A stretch of 9,068 bases of DNA, taken from contig JAAVDT010000045.1 of NCBI GenBank assembly GCA_014801655.1, positions 148,984-158,051 on the forward strand, given 5' to 3'. Each line of letters starts with the position of its first letter. Within the stretch, counting starts at the first letter, position 1. The notes beneath the pieces were generated by a model. That model did not search any database. It had not been told where the DNA came from and was given only the letters and a program-made list of their open reading frames with translations. Position numbers and translations under genes: made by a program. This document shows positions 1 to 8,058 of the stretch, one piece after another. The stretch is from Bacteroides sp. Its GTDB lineage: Bacteria > Bacteroidota > Bacteroidia > Bacteroidales > Muribaculaceae.

Positions 1-1433
<1,433 letters not shown>

Positions 1434-1464
1434 TTATTGGATGTCTTATTTTGTTTTCAGGCTG

Positions 1465-1496
1465 CAAAGTTACGATTTTTTCTCCGGATTATCAAA
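1465..1496 (-). promoter_or_regulatory. Bacteroidetes-type promoter for the ABC-F gene
   Basis: On the minus strand, TTTG (1496-1493) and TAACTTTG (1472-1465) are separated by exactly 20 bases, matching the sigma-ABfA consensus (-33 TTTG, -7 TAnnTTTG). Transcription would start near 1460, giving a leader of about 33 bases before the ATG at 1427. The ABC-F gene can therefore be transcribed independently of the upstream sulfatase gene. Confidence 0.8.
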
Positions 1497-1502
1497 CTCA
1501 TT

Positions 1503-1521
1503 CCTGACGAGCCTCGTCGGG
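1503..1521 (-). terminator. Possible weak hairpin after the sulfatase gene
   Basis: An inverted repeat of 8 pairs (one G-T) with a 3-base loop, 1503-1510 against 1514-1521, lies 17 bases after the sulfatase stop and just before the next promoter. The place fits a terminator, but no U-tract follows on the minus strand, so termination may be weak or absent. Confidence 0.3.
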
Positions 1522-1537
1522 TCTGCGGCCGGGCCGG

Positions 1538-3619
1538 TCAGTCGTTCCAGTGGGCAGAGGTCTGATAGAGCGCGGTGGCGTTGCGAGCCGCACGGCCGCC
1601 ACGGTCAGCTTCGGTTTTGACCAGGCTGAACGGATTGTCGGCAGTGGGGCTCACGACATATTGACGAATGCGATCTACGGGCGACAACACCGTCAGTGTG
1701 TCACCTTCCAGATAGCCCAGGTCCTGATAAGTGGCCATGAATGCGCGAGGCGAATAGTCGGAGTCGAGCACATTGCGGCCGTAGAACGTGGAGTCATAGC
1801 CCATTCCGAGCAGCGAGAGCAGGGTTGGCATGAGGTCAATCTGCGACACTGCGTAGTCAATCGTCTGTGGAGCAAAAAGTGCCGGGGCATAGATCAGGGC
1901 CGGGATATGATATTTTTCCAGAGGCAACTCGGTTTCCCCGGCACTCGATGCGCAGTGATCGGCCACGATGACAAACACTGTGTTGTCAAACCAGGGTTTC
2001 TTCGAGGCCTGCGCGATGAACTGCCCGAGGGCATAGTCGCTGTATTTCACACCGCCGTCGCGCGATTTCGATTCGGGCGAGATGTCGATACATCCGTCGG
2101 GATAGGTGTAGGGGCGGTGGTTGCTGATGGTCATGATCTGGGCATAGAAAGGCTTGCCTGTAGCGGCTGCTGCGTCAATTTCTTTCAGTGCCTTGCTGTA
2201 GGAGTCGCCGTCGCAAACGCCCCAGATGTTGCTGAATGTAATCTCCTCGGAAGTATAATTGTCTTTGTCGATTACGTCGAAACCGATGCTTCGGAAAAAT
2301 GGCCCCATATTGTCAAAGTAACTCTTGCCACCATAGAAAAACATGGTGCGGTAGCCTTTGTCGCGCAACACGCTGCCAATGCTCGGACGCATTTTCAGAT
2401 CGGGTCGCTTGATGAGGCTCTGGCCTGCCGATGGCGGAATTGCGAGCGAAAGTGCTTCAAGTCCGCGCACGGTGCGGTTGCCGTTGGCAAACATCCGATT
2501 GAAAGCGATGCTCTTATTATATAAGGTGTCAAGCGTCGGTGTCAGGTTGCGGTCATTTCCGAAGCGGGCCAGGAAGTCAGCGCTCATGCTCTCCATTGTC
2601 ACGAGCACGATGTTGGGAGTCCTGACCACGGAATCCGCGGCAATAGTGCGCTCATTGTGGCCATGGCTTCCATAAATCGCATTGACCAGCGCGGTTGCCT
2701 CCGCCTCGGGGAGTGTGGGGTAGAAGCGGTCATAGTCAAGACGGTTTTTCATGAATGCCTCAAAGAAGCGGGTCGGGCCATTTGCCTGCAACTCGTTGTA
2801 ATACATGTTGTCGGCCTGCTGAAAGCGCGCCGAGAAGTTGAGAAACCATGCGGAGGCCAATGCGCCGAACAGATAGATGACCGAACTTTTCAGCCGCCAT
2901 GCTTTTTTCTGATAGAGCGATTCGACTGAGCGGAGTGGGCGGCGGAACAGCAGCCATGTTGTCAATCCCGAAACGGCCACGGTGAGGATCGAGAGCGGAA
3001 CGATGGGATACGATTCCAAGATGTTGCCGATCACTTCGGAGGTGTAGACGAGATAGTCAACGGCAATGAAATTGTAGCGCACAGCAAATTCATCCCAGAA
3101 AAAGAATTCGCCAACGGCGTTGAGATACACCACGGTCACATATATGAACAGCATCACCCAAAGCCATGCGCGTGTCCATGGCAGGCGTATGTCGCGACGC
3201 ATGAAGCGAAGCGCAAAACTCAGCGTCCAGTAGAGCATGACCCATCTAAGCGCTTTGGCCAATCCGCGGTTGAATTCCTGAAGGGCAGGGCAGAACCAGG
3301 TTATGACCACGGTTGCCAAAGCAAGCGAGCCGAGGATAATCCACCCTGTGCGCCACCGGTATTTTGCTTCACCCACCGAAATGAGATAAAGCCATAGAAA
3401 GACCATTGAAAGTGTTGCAAACGACAGGTCGTTGAGCGCACCGATCAGAAACGAACCGCAGTATTGGCCGAAAGTCAGGCCAAGTTCCGATGGGCCGGTT
3501 ACGGCAATCATCACACCTCTGACGGCAACGCCAAGTATAATAATTAGGAGTGCGAGTCTGACAAATAGCCGCCACATCAGTTGGCCGGCCGAAATATTTC
3601 TTTCTCTCATTTTTGACAT
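1538..3619 (-). CDS. Membrane LtaS-like sulfatase-fold phosphotransferase
   Basis: 693 residues. The N-terminal part (about 15-262) holds roughly six or seven hydrophobic membrane segments (about 15-40, 52-82, 92-110, 122-138, 150-170, 203-225, 245-262). A large extracytoplasmic sulfatase/alkaline-phosphatase domain (PF00884, LtaS-like) follows from about 334. Catalytic residues map well to LtaS: Glu343 in VTMESMS, nucleophile Thr383 in GNRTVRGLEA, substrate His501 in SNHRPY, and metal ligands Asp554-His555 in VADHCAS. Family members transfer phosphoglycerol or phosphoethanolamine from a phospholipid to a polymer, glycan or lipid outside the inner membrane. A Gram-negative has no classical lipoteichoic acid, so the acceptor is unknown. 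There is no formylglycine Cys motif, so it is not a true sulfatase. The ATG at 3619 lies 17 bases after a consensus promoter; an alternative Met at codon 4 would change little. It is transcribed alone, with its own promoter and a second promoter downstream for ABC-F. Confidence 0.92.
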   Translation of the reverse strand: MSKMRERNISAGQLMWRLFVRLALLIIILGVAVRGVMIAVTGPSELGLTFGQYCGSFLIGALNDLSFATLSMVFLWLYLISVGEAKYRWRTGWIILGSLALATVVITWFCPALQEFNRGLAKALRWVMLYWTLSFALRFMRRDIRLPWTRAWLWVMLFIYVTVVYLNAVGEFFFWDEFAVRYNFIAVDYLVYTSEVIGNILESYPIVPLSILTVAVSGLTTWLLFRRPLRSVESLYQKKAWRLKSSVIYLFGALASAWFLNFSARFQQADNMYYNELQANGPTRFFEAFMKNRLDYDRFYPTLPEAEATALVNAIYGSHGHNERTIAADSVVRTPNIVLVTMESMSADFLARFGNDRNLTPTLDTLYNKSIAFNRMFANGNRTVRGLEALSLAIPPSAGQSLIKRPDLKMRPSIGSVLRDKGYRTMFFYGGKSYFDNMGPFFRSIGFDVIDKDNYTSEEITFSNIWGVCDGDSYSKALKEIDAAAATGKPFYAQIMTISNHRPYTYPDGCIDISPESKSRDGGVKYSDYALGQFIAQASKKPWFDNTVFVIVADHCASSAGETELPLEKYHIPALIYAPALFAPQTIDYAVSQIDLMPTLLSLLGMGYDSTFYGRNVLDSDYSPRAFMATYQDLGYLEGDTLTVLSPVDRIRQYVVSPTADNPFSLVKTEADRGGRAARNATALYQTSAHWND

Positions 3620-3636
3620 GATTGGTTATCGTTTCG

Positions 3637-3668
3637 CAAATGTACGATTAAAGCACTTGTTGGCCAAA
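3637..3668 (-). promoter_or_regulatory. Bacteroidetes-type promoter for the sulfatase gene
   Basis: On the minus strand TTTG (3668-3665) and TACATTTG (3644-3637) are separated by exactly 20 bases. The -7 box ends 17 bases before the ATG at 3619, so the mRNA leader should be only about 10-14 bases, too short for any riboswitch or attenuator. Confidence 0.8.
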
Positions 3669-3679
3669 CATATCCGTTG

Positions 3680-3798
3680 AAAATTACTTCACATCCAAGA
3701 AAAAACAGTCAAAACAGATCGTCTTTCAGGAAAAAATGCTGAAAATCGCCACAAAACATACAAAATATAGGTCCGGATATTGGTCATTTTAAAAAAAA
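3680..3798 (+). promoter_or_regulatory. Helically phased A-tracts upstream of the rpmH promoter
   Basis: Runs of four to eight A are centred at about 3681.5, 3702.5, 3712.5, 3733.5, 3743.5, 3754.5, 3763.5 and 3794.5. Spacings are 21, 10, 21, 10, 11, 9 and 31, all close to multiples of the 10.3-10.5 base helical repeat. Such phasing predicts intrinsic DNA curvature toward one face and could act like an UP element for the strong ribosomal-protein promoter at 3780-3810, or be shared with the divergent sulfatase promoter. Curvature is inferred, not measured. AT-rich DNA can show some phasing by chance. Confidence 0.45.
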
Positions 3799-3810
3799 TG
3801 ATTAAATTTG
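3780..3810 (+). promoter_or_regulatory. Bacteroidetes-type promoter for rpmH
   Basis: TTG (3780-3782) and TAAATTTG (3803-3810) are separated by 20 bases, the same geometry as the two minus-strand promoters here. The spacer contains an eight-base A run (3791-3798). The start site would be near 3815, giving an A-rich leader of about 40 bases without Shine-Dalgarno before the rpmH ATG. Confidence 0.82.
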
Positions 3811-3855
3811 CACTCCGAATTGTGAAAATTAAAAACGAAAAAACAAGATACGGCA

Positions 3856-4011
3856 ATGAAAAGAACATTTCAACCTTCTAACAGAAAGAGAGTTAACAAG
3901 CATGGTTTCCGTGAAAGAATGTCGACTGCTGATGGTCGCAAAGTTCTCGCACGTCGTCGCGCCAAAGGTCGCGCTCGCCTGACTGTTAGCGATTCAATCG
4001 CCGGCAAGTAA
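3856..4011 (+). CDS. rpmH: 50S ribosomal protein L34
   Basis: 51-residue, very basic protein beginning [12 protein letters not shown], with the family's KHGFRERM block (15-22), [16 protein letters not shown] (24-39) and a C-terminal tail ending SIAGK. L34 binds 23S rRNA in the large subunit. Length agrees with Bacteroidetes L34 (about 50-53 residues); Escherichia coli L34 is 46. The start follows an A-rich leader with no Shine-Dalgarno, and its promoter is the plus-strand partner of a divergent pair with the sulfatase gene. The gene is monocistronic here: a strong hairpin terminator begins 23 bases after the stop, and the next genes are convergent. Confidence 0.98.
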   Translation: MKRTFQPSNRKRVNKHGFRERMSTADGRKVLARRRAKGRARLTVSDSIAGK

Positions 4012-4034
4012 TAAGCCGCATCGCGAAAAGCATC

Positions 4035-4085
4035 AAAACGGTGCATCGGCAATCCTCCCCAAGAGGCCGCCGATGCACCGCTTTT
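4035..4085 (+). terminator. Strong, probably bidirectional hairpin terminator
   Basis: A perfect 12-base stem (4039-4050 against 4069-4080) encloses an 18-base loop that itself contains a small CCTC/GAGG hairpin. The stem is followed by CTTTT on the plus strand and preceded by AAAA (4035-4038), so read on the minus strand it is also followed by TTTT. It ends rpmH and could equally stop the convergent restriction-island transcript, separating core DNA from the island. Confidence 0.85.
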
Positions 4086-4108
4086 GTATATTAACATGGT
4101 AATATTAG

Positions 4109-4151
4109 CCCCTGCCACCTGTTGCCAAATGAATTCATCCATTTGTAGGGG
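4109..4151. repeat. Nested inverted repeats behind the decayed operon tail
   Basis: CCCCT (4109-4113) pairs with AGGGG (4147-4151), and inside it CAAATG (4126-4131) pairs with CATTTG (4140-4145). The structure lies directly after the last relic stop codon (4153) on the minus strand. It could be a weak hairpin or a trace of a recombination site. No U-tract follows. The rest of 4086-4152 shows no gene or recognisable site. Confidence 0.3.
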
Positions 4152-4152
4152 T

Positions 4153-4391
4153 CTACTCTTCCTCATAATAGTATGAGTAGTCAATGCCTTTCATGAACAT
4201 CTCACGGTCGTTGAATCATATAAGCCACCAAAAAGATAGGCATGAATCTGCTGCAGACATTTCATACTTCCCGGTTCAAGAGAGTTGAACAGCCCGCTTT
4301 CAAATAACGTGTATGCTTTTTTACGGCTCTGACCATCAATGGTATTCATAGAGCTCTCGTCAGTAATCTCTGCCGAAGCGTTCAGAGGCAT
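4153..4391 (-). pseudogene. Fic (AMP-transferase) gene relic lacking its catalytic core
   Basis: The reading frame that includes 4391-4191 encodes RKKAYTLFESG, SLEPGSMK and LQQIHAYLFGGLYD. I recognise this as the N-terminal part of a cytoplasmic Fic/DOC protein, before its usual continuation into FAG.IR. Right after GLYD (4215-4217) the frame changes. The other frame, ending at the TAG at 4153, gives FNDREMFMKGID and YSYYYEEE, which looks like a Fic C-terminal tail. The catalytic loop HPFxxGNGR is absent, as is most of the domain (usually about 200 residues or more). The simplest reading is one internal deletion joining gene ends out of frame near 4213-4217. Upstream, the frame runs without a stop into an unrelated ATPase fragment, so the ATG at 4391 is probably just an internal codon. 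Active Fic enzymes transfer AMP to target proteins; this remnant cannot. The N-terminal match is fairly sure, the C-terminal one less so; both rest on memory of the family. Confidence 0.65.
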
Positions 4392-4545
4392 TCCATTAGT
4401 GTCAGTTCTCTTAAGTAGTTCTAATAACTGTGTCTTACTCGCCCCATTAACGCCAGTGAGAATGGAATGGGGGGATATTATTCCATGTAAACCCAGATGG
4501 GATAGATTTACAGATATCTGTAACCTTTAAATTTATTGTCTTCAT
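4392..4545 (-). pseudogene. 5' fragment of an AAA/ABC-type ATPase gene, frameshifted
   Basis: An ATG at 4545, 8 bases after the DUF2971 stop, opens MKTINLKVTDICKSIPSG then FTWNNIPP, and stops soon after at a TAA. In the next frame, without a gap, comes ILTGVNGASKTQLLELLK. This is a P-loop of the kind found in stand-alone AAA ATPases of defence loci, with Ser in place of the last Gly of Walker A (GVNGASKT). The shift lies at 4464-4474, beside six C on the coding strand (G at 4469-4474). Removing one C, or adding two bases just after, restores a continuous reading through the P-loop. About 50 codons remain before the sequence turns into the Fic relic; the Walker B, signature and C-terminal regions are gone. 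Spacing suggests it was once the fourth gene of the mod-res-DUF2971 operon. It is too short to give any function. Confidence 0.65.
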
Positions 4546-4553
4546 AAGTATAA

Positions 4554-5378
4554 TTATCGTATTTTACCTTTCAGGATGCTATCCTGTATACACACATGTT
4601 GTAATCCTTTGGTTAAAGATTCTACGATTAGCCGAGAAGATTCAGTTGCCTTTGGGGCCAATGTAATATGTAAATTATCGAGAGAAAACTTAGAAATAGG
4701 GACCAAAATATATTTAGTTCTTAGCTCTCGTTTTCCACTTGCGATATTAGACATTTCCTCTTGATTTTTAGGGAAAGGAGCTGCATAAATTAAGCCTCTA
4801 ATTTCTTTCTGAAATTCCCAATAACGACTCTTATAAAAACCAAAGTCCGTAGGAGTATATGTGAGGCTTCTACAGATGGAGCCATCGGCTCTTTTTTTAT
4901 CTGATATTTCAAGTTGTCGTTTATATTTTTCTCTAAAATTATCGATATATTCAATCTTCTTTAATTTTATACAAGCGCAAAGGCTATCTTCCTCTGAATG
5001 ATTCCAAAACATCAGCATATAATCATCATTAAGAATATCCTCAGATTTTACAGCTGAATATAAAAAGGGAGGAAACTCATGTTGTTCATGTGAATGAGCT
5101 GGAACCTTAAGAACAGTCAAAATAGGTTCGAACAATCTGTCCGAGTCAAATTCTAGCCGTATGCCAGTATCCATATTAGCATACATTTTCCACAATGGAA
5201 TACTCTCGATTGGATCAAATGTAAAACTACAAGAAAAAATGTATTGCAGAGGATTATAATCTGCAAACGGTTCAGATTCGGTAATGTCATCTAATTGATC
5301 GAGTCTGTTGAACTTAAGGGAACGATTGTTCATTATATGAGCAAGCGTATCAATTGTAGTATAATGATATAGTTTCAT
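4554..5378 (-). CDS. DUF2971 family protein, function unknown
   Basis: 274 residues, no signal peptide or membrane segment, so probably cytoplasmic. It begins MKLYHYTTIDTLAHIM, followed by LKFNRLDQLDD (21-31), a short hydrophobic strand FSCSF (48-52), SIPLWKMYA (59-67) and GIRLEF (72-77). The second half has KSRYWEFQKEIRG (183-195) and ends in a basic tail. N-terminal HYT, the FNRLDxxDD block, the W/Y of xxWKMYA and the WEFQ.E.R block are the pattern I associate with DUF2971 (PF11185), often found in accessory and phage-defence DNA; no biochemical activity is firmly known to me. The ATG lies 16 bases after the res stop, so it is very likely co-transcribed with mod and res, and an ATPase start follows 8 bases after its own stop. 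Its DNA is strikingly AT-rich compared with the core genes at left and somewhat more so than res, suggesting acquisition. The frame is intact, unlike its downstream neighbours, which suggests it is kept by selection. Confidence 0.8.
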   Translation of the reverse strand: MKLYHYTTIDTLAHIMNNRSLKFNRLDQLDDITESEPFADYNPLQYIFSCSFTFDPIESIPLWKMYANMDTGIRLEFDSDRLFEPILTVLKVPAHSHEQHEFPPFLYSAVKSEDILNDDYMLMFWNHSEEDSLCACIKLKKIEYIDNFREKYKRQLEISDKKRADGSICRSLTYTPTDFGFYKSRYWEFQKEIRGLIYAAPFPKNQEEMSNIASGKRELRTKYILVPISKFSLDNLHITLAPKATESSRLIVESLTKGLQHVCIQDSILKGKIR

Positions 5379-5394
5379 TGTCTGATTTTACTTA

Positions 5395-8055
5395 TTATAG
5401 TTCATCAAGTAGTTGAAGCAGAGTTTTCAAGGTTATTGCCCCGTCAACTTCCTTATTTTGGAACACCATAAAGTATTTGAAATTATCTCCGGCAAGGTCG
5501 GCCCACTTGTTGCCGAGCCATCTCTTTTCTTCGCTTTCAGGATTGTCAAGATGGTCTCCTTTGGTCTCAATCAGTAGTGTAACGCCTGACTTCATCCTAA
5601 CAATAAAGTCGGGGTAATGATTGATGAAGCCGTTGATGCCGAATTCATTTCTGTCACGGTTGCGATGCCAGAAAAGAACGTTAGGATGCTCTGCAATGGC
5701 AGCGATAGCGTCATATTCAAAGCCATTTACATTTTCCTCGGCAGCATAGAGTCCTTTATCAATGCCAACCAATTCGTCACGAAGTGTAATTTTATCAATG
5801 AATGAATAGTGACCTTTGAGCTTGATTCGACCAGTAGTAAGCCATTTACTAAATATCTTTCGCCTGTGATCTTTTAGCAACGACTCTATCTTACCCTTTA
5901 TAGCATCGCGGGTGAGATAGATATTATCAATCAGATTTTCTATCTGGTCAGCATCCAAACGCTCAATAGCCCGTTTAACATACTCCTTAAGCTGCGGTTC
6001 AGGAATTGCATCAAGTTTTATCATTCCGGCAATCTGACCGATGAGAACTGCCTTTCTTGTCGAGGCTGTTTTATCGACATATTGATTACGAATAAAATTT
6101 GTGAGGCTCTGATTGTTCTTGCGAACTGCATCGCCTGAATCTGCCACATCAATAGTAATACCATCTGGACGAATGATGGTAAAATCAATCTCAGCATCTT
6201 TGGTTGACAAATCGAATCCTTCCGACAACATGGATTTTTCCAGTTGAATCCACTCTTCGTCACTGAAGAATACCGAGTGTGGAGTCTTTATAAAGAATAT
6301 TGGCAGATTCATATTGATTGCCACTTCTCCAAATTGCTCGTTTATCGGATAATACATTTCCTGGGGAGTTATAGATGCAAGCGGGTCTATATCCCCCTTG
6401 TCGCTTTGTTGATCAATAATTTGAGTATATTCGTCGCTCACTTGCTGAGCCTGTTGCTGAAGCTGTTGAATATCAGTTGCCACATTCTCCGCAGTAAGTT
6501 CGTTTTTGAACTCCTCCACATCATTTATGCCAAGTTCAAGTTCATCATTGACTTCACTTTCCTCGTCCTTAATCTCTTCCGGCTGAACGGGAAATAAAGG
6601 TTTCGATGCAGGCTGAGGTTGCGGAGTCGGAATCTCAACCGGTTCAGGCGTAACATCGCGGAAATCTTTACGGCTGAAACCTACTTTCTGCAATGAACGA
6701 ATAATTCCGTCTATTGTGTTGCGGAAATCATTGCTTGACGTAAAGACGTATGAGAGATTCAACAAGCTGATGCCGTGTTGAGTGGTATAAGGTTGACGGA
6801 GGATACGACCTAAAATCTGCTCTACATCCACCTTGCTTGTCTTGTTGGCAAGTGTGGCGAGAATGTAGGCAAACGGGCAGTCCCAACCCTCTTTAAGAGC
6901 ATTGACTGTAATGATATATCTTACCTCACAGTCGTGACTCATAAGGTCGACACCTTTCAGCTCGTCCTTATTCGCGGTCTTTATCTTGATTTGATTCTCG
7001 GGAATACCTACATCAATCAGTTGCTGTTTAATCTTATCGAATGTAACATTGTCTTCATCTGTTTTCGGCTGAGCCTGAAACAAGACAATCGGACGGATAT
7101 AACTTCCTCCGTTTGCCTCATTCTCCTTAGCCAGTGTCTCAAGACTGTTACGCATTCTGATAGCTGCACTGAGCACATCGCGCGGAGAGTTACGGTTTTC
7201 TACTATAACAGGTAGTTTCACCATATTCTCCTTCTTCAACTGCATCGCATCCACAAACGACACGATGTTACTCTTATCCCTCGGAGTGGCTGTTAGTTCA
7301 AGGATGAAGCGCGGATTGAGGTTTGCCAACATTTCGTCACGCAGATTGGTGCGGAAGTTATGGCTTTCATCCACAATCACCACCGGGTTCTGTTGAGCTA
7401 TTACCTGAATCAATGCCGTTGGGTCTGTTCCAGCAATAAGTTTTTCGGGATGGGGGTAATGCTTAGATTGCTCAAAGAAGTGAGTATTCTCGCGGTAAGC
7501 TTTCGGCTTGTTCTGCTCTGATGATACATCTTTCTTCGCCTTTACCGTCTCCACAAAAGATTGGGCACTTAAAACGAGAATCACCAGCTCTGACTGCAAC
7601 TGTTCCGGCTTCAAGCCATTGCCCTGAAGGGCAGCCTCCTTATCCACAACAGTAACGTTATGGTTAAAGAGCGCGTCAATAGTCTGACGATAAGGATGAG
7701 CCGGATTCTGTAATTTTTCGAGAGTCTGTTTCAGGATAGTATCACTGGGCACAAACCACGCCACAACTTTCGGGAAATCACCAATCTGCAATGATTGGAA
7801 GATTCTTCCGATAGCATTGCAGGCGATGAATGTCTTACCACCGGCTGTGGGTACTTTCAATGTAACACGCGGAACATTCCTTACCGTATTTGAATATGGA
7901 CGCAGATAGTTGCTGTCTATTCTATGAAAAGACACACCGCGACATTCCTCCCAATACCGACTGAAGGCTTCTGAAAGCGAATTACTCTCATTGAGGACGT
8001 GGATATAGTCGTCTAAGTCTCTGAGCGTCTGATGTTGATAATTCTTCAGTTCCAT
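5395..8055 (-). CDS. res: Type III restriction enzyme, Res subunit (SF2 helicase plus PD-(D/E)XK nuclease)
   Basis: 886 residues. Res joins Mod to form the restriction complex that uses ATP hydrolysis to sense two unmethylated sites and cuts beside one. Helicase motifs in order: motif I PTAGGKT (69-75), motif II VDESHNF (228-234; DESH where many have DEAH or DEPH), motif III ELTATP (253-258), EGWDCPFA (389-396) and motif VI ILGRILRQP (414-422). The C-terminal nuclease shows HYPDF (813-817) and LIETKGD (828-834), giving Asp816, Glu830 and Lys832 as the probable PD-(D/E)XK catalytic set. Length is in the family's range (EcoP15I Res is about 970). A low-complexity Pro/Glu/Gln-rich stretch at about 470-560 separates helicase and nuclease halves. 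The start is 3 bases after the mod stop (TGACCTATG), without Shine-Dalgarno, which implies translational coupling. Tandem stops (TAA TAA) end the gene. All motifs are intact, so it looks active. Confidence 0.94.
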   Translation of the reverse strand: MELKNYQHQTLRDLDDYIHVLNESNSLSEAFSRYWEECRGVSFHRIDSNYLRPYSNTVRNVPRVTLKVPTAGGKTFIACNAIGRIFQSLQIGDFPKVVAWFVPSDTILKQTLEKLQNPAHPYRQTIDALFNHNVTVVDKEAALQGNGLKPEQLQSELVILVLSAQSFVETVKAKKDVSSEQNKPKAYRENTHFFEQSKHYPHPEKLIAGTDPTALIQVIAQQNPVVIVDESHNFRTNLRDEMLANLNPRFILELTATPRDKSNIVSFVDAMQLKKENMVKLPVIVENRNSPRDVLSAAIRMRNSLETLAKENEANGGSYIRPIVLFQAQPKTDEDNVTFDKIKQQLIDVGIPENQIKIKTANKDELKGVDLMSHDCEVRYIITVNALKEGWDCPFAYILATLANKTSKVDVEQILGRILRQPYTTQHGISLLNLSYVFTSSNDFRNTIDGIIRSLQKVGFSRKDFRDVTPEPVEIPTPQPQPASKPLFPVQPEEIKDEESEVNDELELGINDVEEFKNELTAENVATDIQQLQQQAQQVSDEYTQIIDQQSDKGDIDPLASITPQEMYYPINEQFGEVAINMNLPIFFIKTPHSVFFSDEEWIQLEKSMLSEGFDLSTKDAEIDFTIIRPDGITIDVADSGDAVRKNNQSLTNFIRNQYVDKTASTRKAVLIGQIAGMIKLDAIPEPQLKEYVKRAIERLDADQIENLIDNIYLTRDAIKGKIESLLKDHRRKIFSKWLTTGRIKLKGHYSFIDKITLRDELVGIDKGLYAAEENVNGFEYDAIAAIAEHPNVLFWHRNRDRNEFGINGFINHYPDFIVRMKSGVTLLIETKGDHLDNPESEEKRWLGNKWADLAGDNFKYFMVFQNKEVDGAITLKTLLQLLDEL

Positions 8056-8058
8056 AGG

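Noticed and set aside
1550..2524. Plus-strand open frame of 324 codons
   Set aside because: Antisense to the sulfatase catalytic domain; no recognisable domain and typical of shadows in GC-rich coding DNA.
3870..4184. Minus-strand open frame of 104 codons opposite rpmH
   Set aside because: It runs through the terminator hairpin and antisense to rpmH; Arg-rich translation mirrors the Lys/Arg codons of L34.
4191..4391. A stand-alone 66-residue gene starting at 4391
   Set aside because: The frame continues upstream of that ATG into the ATPase P-loop and its content is the front part of a Fic protein, so it is treated as a relic, not a gene.
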